A DNA stretch of 64,000 nt, from assembly GCA_039707655.1 (NCBI GenBank), contig CM077665.1, forward strand, positions 134,683,148 to 134,747,147, given 5' to 3'. The translations under genes and the position numbers were made by a program. This DNA comes from Elymus sibiricus. Its lineage: Eukaryota > Streptophyta > Magnoliopsida > Poales > Poaceae. The stretch's first letter is position 1, and each line of letters opens with the position of its first letter. The notes beneath the pieces were generated by a model, which did not search any database, was not told the DNA's origin, and saw nothing but the letters and a program-made list of their open reading frames with translations. Positions 21,902 through 32,009 of this stretch are shown one piece after another.

Positions 21902-23388
21902 TGAAAGTGCGTTATATCGACTAGAGGGGGGTGAATAGGCGATTTTTACAAATTCGTCACTGAGGAATTACTAGTTGAGGAATTTGTGAAGTGACGAACT
22001 ACTAGCAGTAGAATAAGTACTCAAGTGCATGCGAAACATAGTAGTAGCATAGTCATCATGATGAAATGAAGCATACATAGAGCATAAGTAGCGTGAACAG
22101 GATAAGCAGGCAGAAGATAAAGTGACTGAAGAATTTGAGATGAGGAAATTGAGAAAGTCTTTAGTTAAATTCTTCAAATAGTATCGATCAGATTCATCAA
22201 CAAGTACTTCGAGAAAATGAAGGGGTTGAGGAAATAGAACTAGGAACTCGATGAAGACAGTGATTTGATGACCCAGTTCCAACTGTTGTGATACTCGTAC
22301 GTCTGGTTCGGAGCGGCTTGGTATTTAAACCAAAGGACACGCAGTCCTTACCATATTCTCCTTGAGCTAAGGTCACACAGACCTCGCCCAACACTCGTGG
22401 TAAGTCTTCAGGATAGACTTCCAAACCCTCACAAACTCGGTCACTCGGCGATCCACAATTGACTGCTGGATGCTCTAAACCATGACGCCTAACCGTCTGG
22501 AAGATACACATTCTTCAAAGGTAAAAAGCGTCGGTTCCACACAGGAACAATATCTTCAGTGATGCTCAATCACTTTGGGTTTTGGTGGTTTGGGTTTTGG
22601 GTTTTTCCTCCCTAATGATTTTCTCTCAAAGTCCTCAGAGGATGGGTTGCTCTCAAATGACAAGTGTCAATCTCTCTCTGAGAAGCCAACCAGCTAGAGG
22701 TTGTGGGGGGTGGCTATTTATAGCCAGGGTGCAACTCGACATGATAAGACATAAATGGCCCCCAATGATATGACTATTATATGGATAAGATATCTGGACA
22801 GCTGGCGCAAAGCACAGTAACGGTGGGAATTTGAATTGTCAAATTCCTCAGGGCTTATCATATTCCTCACGGTAGGCAATTCGCACTAGCGAAATCCTAA
22901 CTCCTTAGTCAGACCAATTTCCTCAGAGACCAGAAGAACATCGTCTCTGTCACTGAAGAACTTGACTGAGCTGTAAGAGATTTCCAAAGGCTTCACTCGA
23001 AGGATTGGTTATGTTGAGGCTTTTGAGTTGAGCATCAGTTGGAATTTTTTCCTTAGTATTACCTCGGCCCCCTTTAACAGTACGGTGTTTCCTATGACTC
23101 AAAGAAAAGGAAATGAAACTACGAAAACAAAAGTCTTCATGCTTCATAGTCCTCGTTAATATCTTCAAGGTCACACCGAATTCTTCAGCTTCAAGGTCTT
23201 CAGGGAAATACCAAGTCTTCACCAAAGTCTTCAGCTAAAGACATTCATTTTTAGGGGTCGACATTCTTCGTATATATCAAACTCATCAACGACTTATAGA
23301 ACCTATGTACACTTACAAATGCATCAGTCCCTTAACCTATAAGTCTTCAATACACCAAGATCACTAAGAGGCACTAGATGCACTTACA
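21902..23388 (-). repeat. 3' LTR of element D
   Basis: Plus-strand ends are TGAAAGTGCG and CACTTACA. It matches 47243-48745 apart from small indels, such as about 14 bp near 47690. The minus-strand TATA box CTATAAATAGCC lies at 22712-22724. Confidence 0.93.
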
Positions 23389-23906
23389 ATCTCCCCCTTT
23401 TTGGTGATTGATGACAAATAGGTTAAGTTTTCAACGGGGATAAACATATGAAGTGTAAGTACTGAGTTTGAGGAATTTGATTGCAAGATATAGAGGAACT
23501 CCCCCTGAAGATGTGCATATTTGAGGAATTTGCTTTGAACTGCAAATGCACATGGCAAGATAAACTCTTGGAGATCTCCCCCTATATCTTGTAATCCATA
23601 CACGCATTTAACATATATCATGCGGAAATTGAAATGCATGATGGAAGATGGTGTCTGACAAAATTCAGCATGCGTGCATTAAGATACTTGAGGAAATAAG
23701 CATGCAGAAAACAGTTCAAAAGCATCAGAGCACCATCGGACTTAAGTTTACAACTCAACCAACAAACGCTTCAGAAGAGCGAGAGTTGTAACTTAAACAA
23801 AAATTGCCCATAAAGAGACCCGCTTGAAGACTAACTCAAATTTCTCCCCCTTTGTCATCAAGTGACCAAAAGGGACGAAATTGAGGACTAACGCCCCTGA
23901 AGAATT
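23389..23906 (-). other. 3' non-coding region and polypurine tract of element D
   Basis: Directly inside the 3' LTR the minus strand reads CACCAAAAAGGGGGAGAT, the polypurine tract. The remainder up to the accessory ORF stop holds no ORF and is rich in AAATTCTTC/GAGGAATTT words. Confidence 0.8.
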
Positions 23907-24572
23907 TCATCTTGAAGGTGGTGGAGGAGCGCCAGCGTTGTCGGGGTCGTTTGTCGATGCAGGGCCTGCAGCAGTGTCGTCAATATCTTCATTGGAATCG
24001 GTCCCGCGCGATGAAGAAAATGAACTTGTAACGAGCTGAGGAACTAGAAGCTTCTTGTATTTATTCTTGGGAGGATAAGACCAATCAAAATCCCGCTGAA
24101 ACTCCATCTCTGCAAGTTCTTCAGGGGTATACAGATGCTGAAGAGTGGCCCAAGTGTGGTCGAAAACTTCATGCATATAGTACTGATTCTTCCTCACTGC
24201 ATTATGCGTGATAGTCATATCATGAAGAATTGCACCAAACTGCCTCTTGACCCACATGTGATTTCGATCGACTTTTTGATGAAGACTGAGGAGAAGCTCA
24301 CGATCAGTCATCACTCTTGGAGTTGTTTCAAGAGGATTTTGAGCAGTGGCTCTGGCTGCTGAGTCTTGTGATGCTGTTTCATCATTGGTTGAATAAGAAG
24401 CAGCAGGACGAAATTGACCATTCAAAGGACGAGATCCTTCATCAACAACAGATTTGCCCTTCCCATCAACTGAGGAAAATGTGTTCTTGAGGACTTCAAT
24501 CGGGGGCACATAACTGAAATGATTCTGAAAATCAGCTTCATAAGGAATTGAGGATCTCGCTCTGATGAATTT
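23907..24572 (-). pseudogene. Accessory ORF of element D, C-terminal piece
   Basis: This continues the accessory ORF across element E. Codons before the insertion encode APWIMKFVRT (33949 side), and after it KKFIRARSSIPYEADFQNHF. The KF overlap is explained by the 5-bp AATTT duplication. The piece contains RELLLSLHQKVDRNHMWVKR, HDMTITHNAVRKNQYYMHEV and LQHLYTPEELAEMEFQRDF, and ends in an acidic, Pro-rich tail. The family is not recognised. Confidence 0.65.
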
Positions 24573-25823
24573 TTTAACACCCCAAAAATTTAATATTGTT
24601 TTATTAAATAAAATGTTGCCAAAAATAATTATTTTCAATTTTCTGGATTTTCTATTGATTTCATGGCCACTCCTTTTGTCTGAATTTCAAAAATTCTTCT
24701 CTCCTATCTGGAACTTTTGAATAATGTTGTGTGACTTGAATGTTTTATTAAATCATTTAATTACATTTAGTAAAACCAGTGGAATAATTTTTATAATAAA
24801 ATTTGCCAAGTTTTAATTCTTTTAATAGCATTTCCATCATTTTTAAGGCTCCTGTTGCACTGCAACCCATTCATAAACTCAATTATAAATTCCACAAAAA
24901 TTTGTAGATGTCATGTGATGTCCCTGGATTACTTTCATGCAAAAACCCAACCATGTGTTTTGAAAAATTTGGGCATATCATCCTATTTTCTATTCTGGAC
25001 CAGTTTAAGGATTTGAACTACAACCTATCTTTATTTTGCCCTAATAACCTTGATATTTTTCCTTCTTGTAGTTAACCCTACCAAACCCTTAAGTCCAGGA
25101 GATTGAGCCCATTGGAATATTTTTGGTTCATGCAATAACACCATTTTGTTTCTGCCCAGAGTTGAAGTTTTGTAAAACTTGCACTAATAACTTTCTGGTT
25201 TTCTCAATTCAACCATGCCATCATGCCTAGAATCCAAAGAGACCACAATCTGGAAATTATGGTGGCCATCAAGATGCCCAAGATGCCCTTGGCATTTCAT
25301 CAAGCACCTTATGGGCCTGTCCAGAATTGACATGAATCCATGTTTGCATTGTGGACTGGCTCCCCAGACCAAACCAGCATGTCCAATGGTCCTCTAGAAA
25401 CCAAACTAGTAACCCTGTTATTTTGCAGCTCCATCCAAACCTCCTGGCATGCCTTGGCATTTCGCCGAGCACATGGCGTGCGTGCTCTAGGCGCGCCCAG
25501 AGCGCGCGTATTGCAGCCGCGCACCCGAGCCGCCGCACCCCACCTACCCCCGTCCCTGGCCTTTCCCTGCCTGTAGGGACACGCGCTCGACCCCTCCAGC
25601 GCCGCAGAGGTACCCGGGCCACCCCCTAGAGCTCAGCAGCGCCGCCGTTAGAGCTGCCATGGCGGCTAGCCGTCGACTGCGGCCGGCCCCCACTGCAGCA
25701 GCGCCGCCCGAGCAGCCCCACCGACTCGTCTGCTAGCGCCAGCCGCCGCCACGTCGCCCTGCAACCACAGGAACGGTCGGCCACCGTTCTTATCCCGGCC
25801 GCCGCGGGAACCGACCTCCCCAC

Positions 25824-25832
25824 CTATTTAAG
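25824..25832 (+). promoter_or_regulatory. TATA-like box of LTR E
   Basis: CTATTTAAG follows an extremely GC-rich stretch and precedes a CT-rich leader. The corresponding region is deleted from the 3' LTR. Confidence 0.45.
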
Positions 25833-27737
25833 CATGCCCCGAGCTCGTAGAGCACTCCATTACCCTCCCTCAAACCGTAATGGACCTCTCCTAGAAGCAA
25901 TTCATCGGAGGCTAGCTCTCTTCCCCGTCTCCGACCACCGCGCCCGCCATAGAGCCCCGGTTAAATTCATCACCGCCGAGGCCGAGCCCCCTCCCCAAAC
26001 CACACCAGAGCAATCCTAGCAACCCCTCAGTTTAGATAGCTGCCTTTTTATGCTCCAGGAAACCACCACGAGCAAGTTCTCCTCTTGCCCGACATCGCCG
26101 TCCGCCGGAGACGATGCCGTCGACGGCCCTGTCCACCCCCGCGCCTCTGTCGACCACTGGGAGGACCGTCCAGAAGCGATGGGTCCATCCCCGCCCTCGT
26201 AGCCCCGTAAGAGGCTGGCAATCGCCGGCGACGATCGTCGGAGCTCCGCCGCTGCCGTCGGCAAGGGAGGAGGAGAGCGCGGCGACCAGTCAAACCTGAC
26301 CGGTGGGTCCAACGCCCCCACTGTCAGTGACTGGCCGATGCCACCGCAGCGTTTTAGTGAAAAACGTACTCCGCCCGGGTACGTATTCCTTCAGCGAAAG
26401 CGTATTCCTTGCCGAAGCGTTTTCTTTTCTGTTTTTATTTAAAAATCAGAAATTTGACCAGACTTTGACTGGCTCTCACTTTTAAAATAAAAATCCAATT
26501 GAATTGATTCTTTTTCCCACATCTCTCAAATTTCACCTAGTTTATTGTCATATTTATTTGAAAATTTTCCAAACAACTTTTCTGTACTGTTTTTAAATTG
26601 TGTGTTAATTAGAATACTTTCAAATAGGAATTTGGAGGGAAAACTTTCAAAAGTTTTTGGAGTGCTCATCACCTACCTACACATTGAAGGCAAGCATTCT
26701 GAACCTTCGTATAATATTTGTGGTGTGTTGTTTAGTGTGACTACAACACCAAGTTGACCTGAAGTATGCATTATTTCATATGATGATGTGATCATGGTTA
26801 CAAGTGCATGATGAGAATTCCTTGCTGTTGGAATTGAAATGCTTGTGACAGTATTCATCCTCTTATGCCTTTCATGCCTACCGAAAGGAATCCGGAAAAT
26901 TTTCTGTCTCGGGTAGACACGAGCTGTATGCTGACATTTCGTTGGGAAGAGTATGATCAGTAAGGCATGGTGAGGTATAATGAGTGGTGATTCTGTCCGA
27001 TGGTGTGGAATATATTTGTTGTGCTAATCATGCAGAGAACACATAACCTCCTGAGTCGACAGTAGATCGAGTCTTGTGCCAGTAACCCCCATGCTTGCTT
27101 CGTACTACCACTTGTCCCTGCCGCAGGTAGGGTACGGTTCAGTAAGTTGTCAACCCCTTTCTTAGCACACACTGTAAAGAGAGGCCATACTGAAAGATAC
27201 CAGTGGCCCCTGGTAGGCATGTCACTTGGTCTGGGGGCATGGGTGTTCCGGTAAGTCTGAGGGGGTAGCTCCCCTATTTTGCGCGCAATATAAATTTTGT
27301 GATCCCATGCTAGTCGAGGTTGTAGCCTCCCCACTTAGAGTTTTGCTTAACGAGTGTCGTGGGTGATTCCAGGCACTGGTAAGTTAAGCTGGTGTGTGCG
27401 GGTCAGGTGTGTTGTCAATTCAAAGACCGTAAGCGGACTTAGTCCCGGTGGACTAAAGGAATCCGTTACTCGTGGGTAAAGGGTACACCCTCTGCAGAGT
27501 TTATATCTATTCGAATAGCCGTGTCCGCGGTTAAGGACTACAGTCTGGGATGGGTCAAGTGTCGGTCTTAGTGTCGATCTTCGGAGGAAAACTTCTCAAA
27601 CCAGAATATTGATCATGACTTATGACGAATGATGATTATGATTATTATTATTGTGGACTAACCATTTACATTATTTGTATTATTGAGTATCCCTGGGATG
27701 GTTCTACCTCCTGGATATTCATCATTATTATTAGTTT

Positions 27738-28080
27738 ATAAGCCCTTTACGTGGCGTCGCTCAGACGCCCGACTGTGGCATGCTTGTGTTTATTTACCTT
27801 ATAAGCCCTTTATGTGGCGTCGCACAGACGCCCGACTGCGGCATGTATGTTATTTAATTTCCTTATAAGCCCTTTATGTGGCGTCGCTCAGACGCCCGAC
27901 TGCGGCATGTATGCTATTTATTTTTCTTCTAAGCCCTTTATGTGGCGTCGCTCAGACGCCCGACTGTGGCATGCATGTTATTTATTTTTCTTCTAAGCCC
28001 TTATGTGGCGTCGCTCAGACACCCGACTGAGGCATGCTTTATATTATTATCCTGTCGAGGCGTCGCTTCAGACACCCGAT
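27738..28080 (+). repeat. 64-bp tandem repeat in LTR E
   Basis: Units start at 27738, 27801, 27865, 27929 and 27993 (spacing 63-64 bp). They share TAAGCCCTTTATGTGGCGTC and CAGACGCCCGACTG, and a sixth, degenerate copy follows. The 3' LTR keeps about three units at 33183-33400. Confidence 0.9.
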
Positions 28081-28614
28081 CGGTTTATTTTTATTCTCTG
28101 ATTACTTAGTCTTGTTTAATATGAATGACCTGCTTGCGTGCATCATGAATTTTATTTTGACTGGTTAAGTGATCGTGGGTGATTTCAGTGCATGAATACC
28201 TCCTGCTATGTTATACCTGTTTTCATTATGTCATTCAAAGTACTCACTGGCTTGTCCCTGGATATTGTCTTGGCCAGATTTCCTGCTTGGAGAGAAGCGA
28301 AATGTCGACAACCCGGGAGCCTAGGCCTCGAAGATAGCAGCCACGCGAAGATAGGAGTTATCCAGGTTTGCTGTTCCTGTGGAAAATGGAGTCCCATAGA
28401 TGGTAATGACCCCGAACCGCTTCCGCCACCAACCACTAGAAACCTTTTGTTGTACTCATAGACCATAATGGTCTTATACTTCAGATTTTGTAATTTTGCT
28501 TGGAATTTCTGTATCAAGAATGTGTCTCATCAGCTAACAGTAATCCTGGGGCTGATGAGCACAAGGACCATTTGCTAGGAAATTAATATCCTAGAAAACC
28601 GGTCCGGACAACCT

Positions 28615-28632
28615 TGGTATCAGAGCGAGGCT
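28615..28632 (+). other. Primer-binding site of element E
   Basis: TGGTATCAGAGCGAGGCT starts four bases inside the 5' LTR end. It complements the 3' end of initiator Met tRNA. Confidence 0.85.
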
Positions 28633-28862
28633 GACCATTGGCTAATCCTATCTTAGCCAGGTCAATAAAACCTAGGTTACAACCCACCAGACCTTAACCT
28701 AACCACAACCAAGCCTATCCTATCCGATAGCCCACACAGTGACCCCGGCACCTTTCGGCAGTCGATGCCCAACCTATCAGGCCTAGCCCATCGATCATGC
28801 GCCGTGACCGACACCTAAATTGTCCCATTCGCAAGCGTGCGAAGGAAGACTCCGTTTTCTTC

Positions 28863-28870
28863 TATAAAAG
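28863..28870 (+). promoter_or_regulatory. TATA box of element E gene 1
   Basis: TATAAAAG lies 56 bases before the ATG at 28926, outside the LTR. The arrangement is like that of gene 2. Confidence 0.55.
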
Positions 28871-28925
28871 AAAACATTTGCCTAAACCCAGCACACCACA
28901 GCCGACCATCCAAAATCAAGCCAAG

Positions 28926-29720
28926 ATGCCTGGCGCCATTGTTCACAATGAGACCACTGCAACCAGCCTTGGAGGTTTTGTAACCGTCCTAGCCAACCTC
29001 ACCCGTCGTGCCTTTGCATTAGAACAGCCCCCAGAATATGTTGTGTACCAGGAGCGCACGAGTGATGAGAATCGTCACTTCTGGGCCACGGTGCACATCT
29101 ACGGCAGGGGTATATCGCCCGAGCACCCCTACAGGTTCACCGGAAGGTCAACTTCCTTTGAGCCACAAGCCATCCAGCTAGCAGCTCGGGAGGCTATAGT
29201 TCAACTCCGGCACTTGTCGCCAAGAGTTAACTGACGCTCGTTCTATTATTACCCCAGCCGTGACGGGTATAGTAGGCCACCCCAGGTTGCCAACGGAGAC
29301 CACGAGACGGACCCTGCACTGCTGCATCTTGTGCGCTACCTCAGCGCACTAGAGGCACTATTCGATCAGGTCACTCTTGATCTGATCGCAGCTCGTGGAG
29401 AACTTGCTCGCCAAGCCCTGGCAAGAAGAGAAGTGGCGCCCGACACCGATAACCCCGTCATGCTGTTCGGACGACTGATCGAGTCTTCGAGGCCTACCCC
29501 TACAACCGACCGGAATGCATTTGTATCCTCGGAGGAGCTTCGTCGCCTTTTGGGGACACGCTCTAACGGGATTGTGACCACCAACCCCCGCGATGGTCAT
29601 CATCGCTACCCCGACTCGGTAAACCCCCATGCTAATCCAGCAAACCCCGACGGTGAAGCCCAAGGAGAAGCCTCGACGTCCACAAGGCACGCTCGACTAG
29701 ATATTAACGAGGTAGACTAA
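28926..29720 (+). pseudogene. Element E gene 1: dsRBD-like protein (one in-frame stop)
   Basis: The frame opens at ATG 28926 (MPGAIVHNETTATSLGG), which follows a TATA box, and is closed only by a TGA at 29232-29234. The same frame then continues to TAA at 29718-29720, 264 codons in all. The core reads PPEYVVYQERTSDENRHFWA, then VHIYGRG, then QAIQLAAREAIVQLRHL. This follows the dsRNA-binding-domain pattern PxY, beta-strand FxxxVxV, Gly, then helix AxxxAAxxAIxxL. Next come FYYYPSRDGYSRPP and ETDPALLHLVRYLSALE, both shared with gene 2. The Lys pair that contacts RNA in typical dsRBDs is absent (SFEPQA here). The fold assignment is therefore an inference. No gag-like motif is present. Confidence 0.6.
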
Positions 29721-30028
29721 GCCACTCGAGTAGTACCGAGTCTTAGTATTCCTACGCCTTGCAACAGTGTGACCTTGTATCGCCATAAATAGAATGCAGA
29801 CTGCTTGTATGCCATTGTCTTGAATAGTAGCCACGCATAAGTATGTTGGCGTTCGGTTGCATATTAAATTCCGGGCGTAGCTACCAAAAACCACCCCAAA
29901 CGACACCCACAGTAATACGTCACTTTTTGTGAGATATGTATATCTGTGGCATTGACCCCGACCCCCATAGAGCAGAACCATCAACCTAGATTGCCCCCAC
30001 ACCGCAATAGGTAACCCAGCCCTGATGC

Positions 30029-30036
30029 TATATAAG
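30029..30036 (+). promoter_or_regulatory. TATA box of element E gene 2
   Basis: TATATAAG lies 66 bases upstream of the ATG at 30102, between the two paralogous ORFs. Gene 2 would have its own transcript. Confidence 0.6.
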
Positions 30037-30101
30037 AGGCCACTCCGTGACCTTACCAAGCATCCCTCACTTTGTGCACAACCCTCACAGCCATTTTTGC
30101 C

Positions 30102-30734
30102 ATGTTGAGCCCTAGAATTCATCTGAGAACTCCAGATGCGACCCCGGGTAGTTTTGTTAAAATATTGTGGGACTTTCCCCGCAGTACCATGAGTTCTCCC
30201 CATCCACCCCAGTACGAGCTGTTTAAATCGAGGATCACCCCATTCGCCTCGAAATATTGGGCAGTAGTACACATCCCTCCTGTGAACCCAAACCAAGACC
30301 CAACGGAAGTCTCCTTCATGGGGAAATCTATGCCGACTCCGCAACTGGCCATAGAAGTTGCTGCCTACGTAGCGATTACTCGCCTTCGATTTGCAGTACC
30401 CTATGCCAGCGAAAGGGGGTATTATTACTTCCCGAGCCGTGCAGCACCCGGAGAAGAAACATCTTTTCCCGGGGGACGAATAGAGAGAGACCCAGTGCTG
30501 GCCAACCTTGTTCAGTACGTCATCGCTCAAGGGCATTTGACCCAGCGAGTGATGGATTACCTCCAGAACCTCGCTGTGATGAATCCTCAGATCGCCATTG
30601 GCAGACCACTGAGGCCAGACCAGGAGCAGCAAGTCCTTCGGCTAGTTCATCTGCTCTCCCCAGAAGAGGAAGAATGTGTCCCAGTGCCGGAGACATTTCC
30701 TCAGGACCCCGCATATTTTTCTTTTGCGCCGTAG
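30102..30734 (+). CDS. Element E gene 2: intact paralog of gene 1, dsRBD-like
   Basis: An uninterrupted 210-codon ORF starts at ATG 30102 (MLSPRIHLRTPDATPG). It shares with gene 1 the order PPQYELFKSR, YWAVVHIPPV, FMGKSM, LAIEVAAYVAITRLRF, GYYYFPSRAAPG, then ERDPVLANLVQYVIAQ. The common core again fits a dsRNA-binding-like alpha-beta-beta-beta-alpha order. A predicted helical C-terminal part (RVMDYLQNLAVM, QVLRLVHLLSPEEEE) follows. The first gene copy has a stop while this one is intact, so it is the likelier functional copy. The function is not known; a role in RNA binding or in countering host silencing is a hypothesis only. Confidence 0.65.
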   Translation: MLSPRIHLRTPDATPGSFVKILWDFPRSTMSSPHPPQYELFKSRITPFASKYWAVVHIPPVNPNQDPTEVSFMGKSMPTPQLAIEVAAYVAITRLRFAVPYASERGYYYFPSRAAPGEETSFPGGRIERDPVLANLVQYVIAQGHLTQRVMDYLQNLAVMNPQIAIGRPLRPDQEQQVLRLVHLLSPEEEECVPVPETFPQDPAYFSFAP

Positions 30735-31148
30735 ACGCAAATGTTGTGTTTGTTAGCCTAGCGATTTAATTATAAATTGCAGTATGTGTATTATGTCGTA
30801 AAGTTGTGCTAGGAATAAATTGTTTGGTGTCAATTGTATGTGAGTAATTTTTACTATTGTGTTTTTTAATCAACTGTTTTCGCTCTTAGTAAATCTCGAA
30901 GGGGATTTTCTTTGAGCCATTGCAACAAAGATTTCTCCATGTCATAGATTTAAATTCACACGGCACCACGACAACAGGCTCACAACCACTCGACCACATG
31001 CACCAAGTGCAAAAACCACGTACACATTTTGCACCTAACTGATCACCTCACTAACACACCACAGTTTCTGAAAGAGAAATTTGTGGGTAATCATGCTGGT
31101 AGAGATGGCCTCCAGCACACTGACAGCAGTAGCAGCCGGCACCAACAC

Positions 31149-31310
31149 CTAATCCTCGTGATCACCGCAGCCGCGGAGAGCTAACACTCGAGCAGCAGCA
31201 TCACGATGATCATCGTGGATCATCGCGCACAAGAGCACCGAGAACCCAAGCAATGCCGCCAACCCTCCACACATCAGGATCGTGTACCAATCCGGCATCA
31301 CCTTCGCCAT
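31149..31310 (-). CDS. Antisense small membrane protein gene of element E
   Basis: A 53-codon ORF on the minus strand begins ATG at 31310 (MAKVMPDWYTILMCGG). It has one hydrophobic segment (YTILMCGGLAALLGFSVLLC) followed by a charged tail (DDHRDAAARVLALRG). Upstream on the same strand are a CT-rich leader, a splice-acceptor-like TTTTTGTTTGCAG just before the start, and a TATA box about 105 bases before the ATG. Antisense ORFs encoding membrane proteins are known from some plant gypsy elements. The match here is by position and style, not by sequence. It could alternatively be the second exon of a slightly longer gene. Confidence 0.45.
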   Translation of the reverse strand: MAKVMPDWYTILMCGGLAALLGFSVLLCAMIHDDHRDAAARVLALRGCGDHED

Positions 31311-31411
31311 TAGAGCCTCGTCTCGAGCTCCTGCAAACAAAAATGGAGGAGAAGGAAGAAGAAGAAGAAACGAGGCCAGGTGTGAGGAAGAAGAGAGAAG
31401 CACCGCGGTCA

Positions 31412-31420
31412 TTTTATAGC
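31412..31420 (-). promoter_or_regulatory. TATA box of the antisense gene of element E
   Basis: CTATAAAAT on the minus strand, followed by a CT-rich leader towards the ATG at 31310. Confidence 0.45.
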
Positions 31421-32009
31421 TCGAGATCGGTGTACGGTGAGCGAAGTCCACCAGCGCCGCTCGTCGCTCGATCGCCGGTGTTCGGAGGCGAATCCGCGAG
31501 CAGTGCCGACAGCGCACTGGCCCACGAGGTGAGTGCACGCTGTGTCGGCAGCTAGCACGCCGCGCACTACCGCAGTACGTCCTAGATGCCCTACGCGCTA
31601 GACGCCGCCGGTGGAGAAAGCGCGGGAAGGCGCACGAGAAAGAGGAAGAGAGGAGGGCCAGAGGTAGAAGAAGAGACTGACAGTGGGCCCTGGGTCCACC
31701 TGTCAGCCAGAGAGAGCACTGTGCACTCAGGTACGACCAGCATAATATGGAAATTTAGAACTTTATTAATTCTAAATTTACCGTAGCCCTAAGTAGAAAT
31801 TCCTCGATTTCTCCAACCGTAGATTTCTCTCGTAGCACCAGTAGCCCACTGTAGTTGCACCAATTATCTGCTCTCTCACTGTAGCCGCGTCATATCACAT
31901 AAGTAGGATAATTGTTTTCGTGTTATTACTGCGTGGTAATAGGAATAATATTTTTGAAACCGTCCTTAGCAAATCTCGAGGACGAGATTTTTCTTAAGGG
32001 GGGTAGTGT

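Larger units (their letters stand above)
24573..28610 (+). repeat. 5' LTR of element E (4,038 bp)
   Basis: It begins TTTAACACCCC, with the second base of the canonical TGTAACACCCC mutated, and ends GGTCCGGACA. The first 1.15 kb and last 0.8 kb match the 3' LTR. The middle 25721-27780 exists only here. It contains an AT-rich U3, TATA, a GC-rich leader and a 64-bp tandem array. Confidence 0.9.
30735..32009 (+). other. Element E 3' internal region and polypurine tract
   Basis: Apart from the antisense gene (31149-31420) I see no ORF. Two related blocks, AAATCTCGAAGGGGATTTTC (near 30893) and AATCTCGAGGACGAGATTTT (near 31973), occur. The second is followed by the purine tract AAGGGGGGTAGTG directly before the 3' LTR. 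Confidence 0.7.

Noticed and set aside
25269..26321. Arg/Pro-rich frames on both strands around the GC-rich part of LTR E
   Set aside because: They overlap the LTR core promoter and leader; high GC makes stops rare, and no frame is conserved with the 3' LTR beyond the shared DNA.
29697..30632. A 311-codon minus-strand frame opposite element E gene 2
   Set aside because: It has no motif, and the plus-strand ORF here has a paralog, TATA box and ATG context; the minus frame is a shadow.
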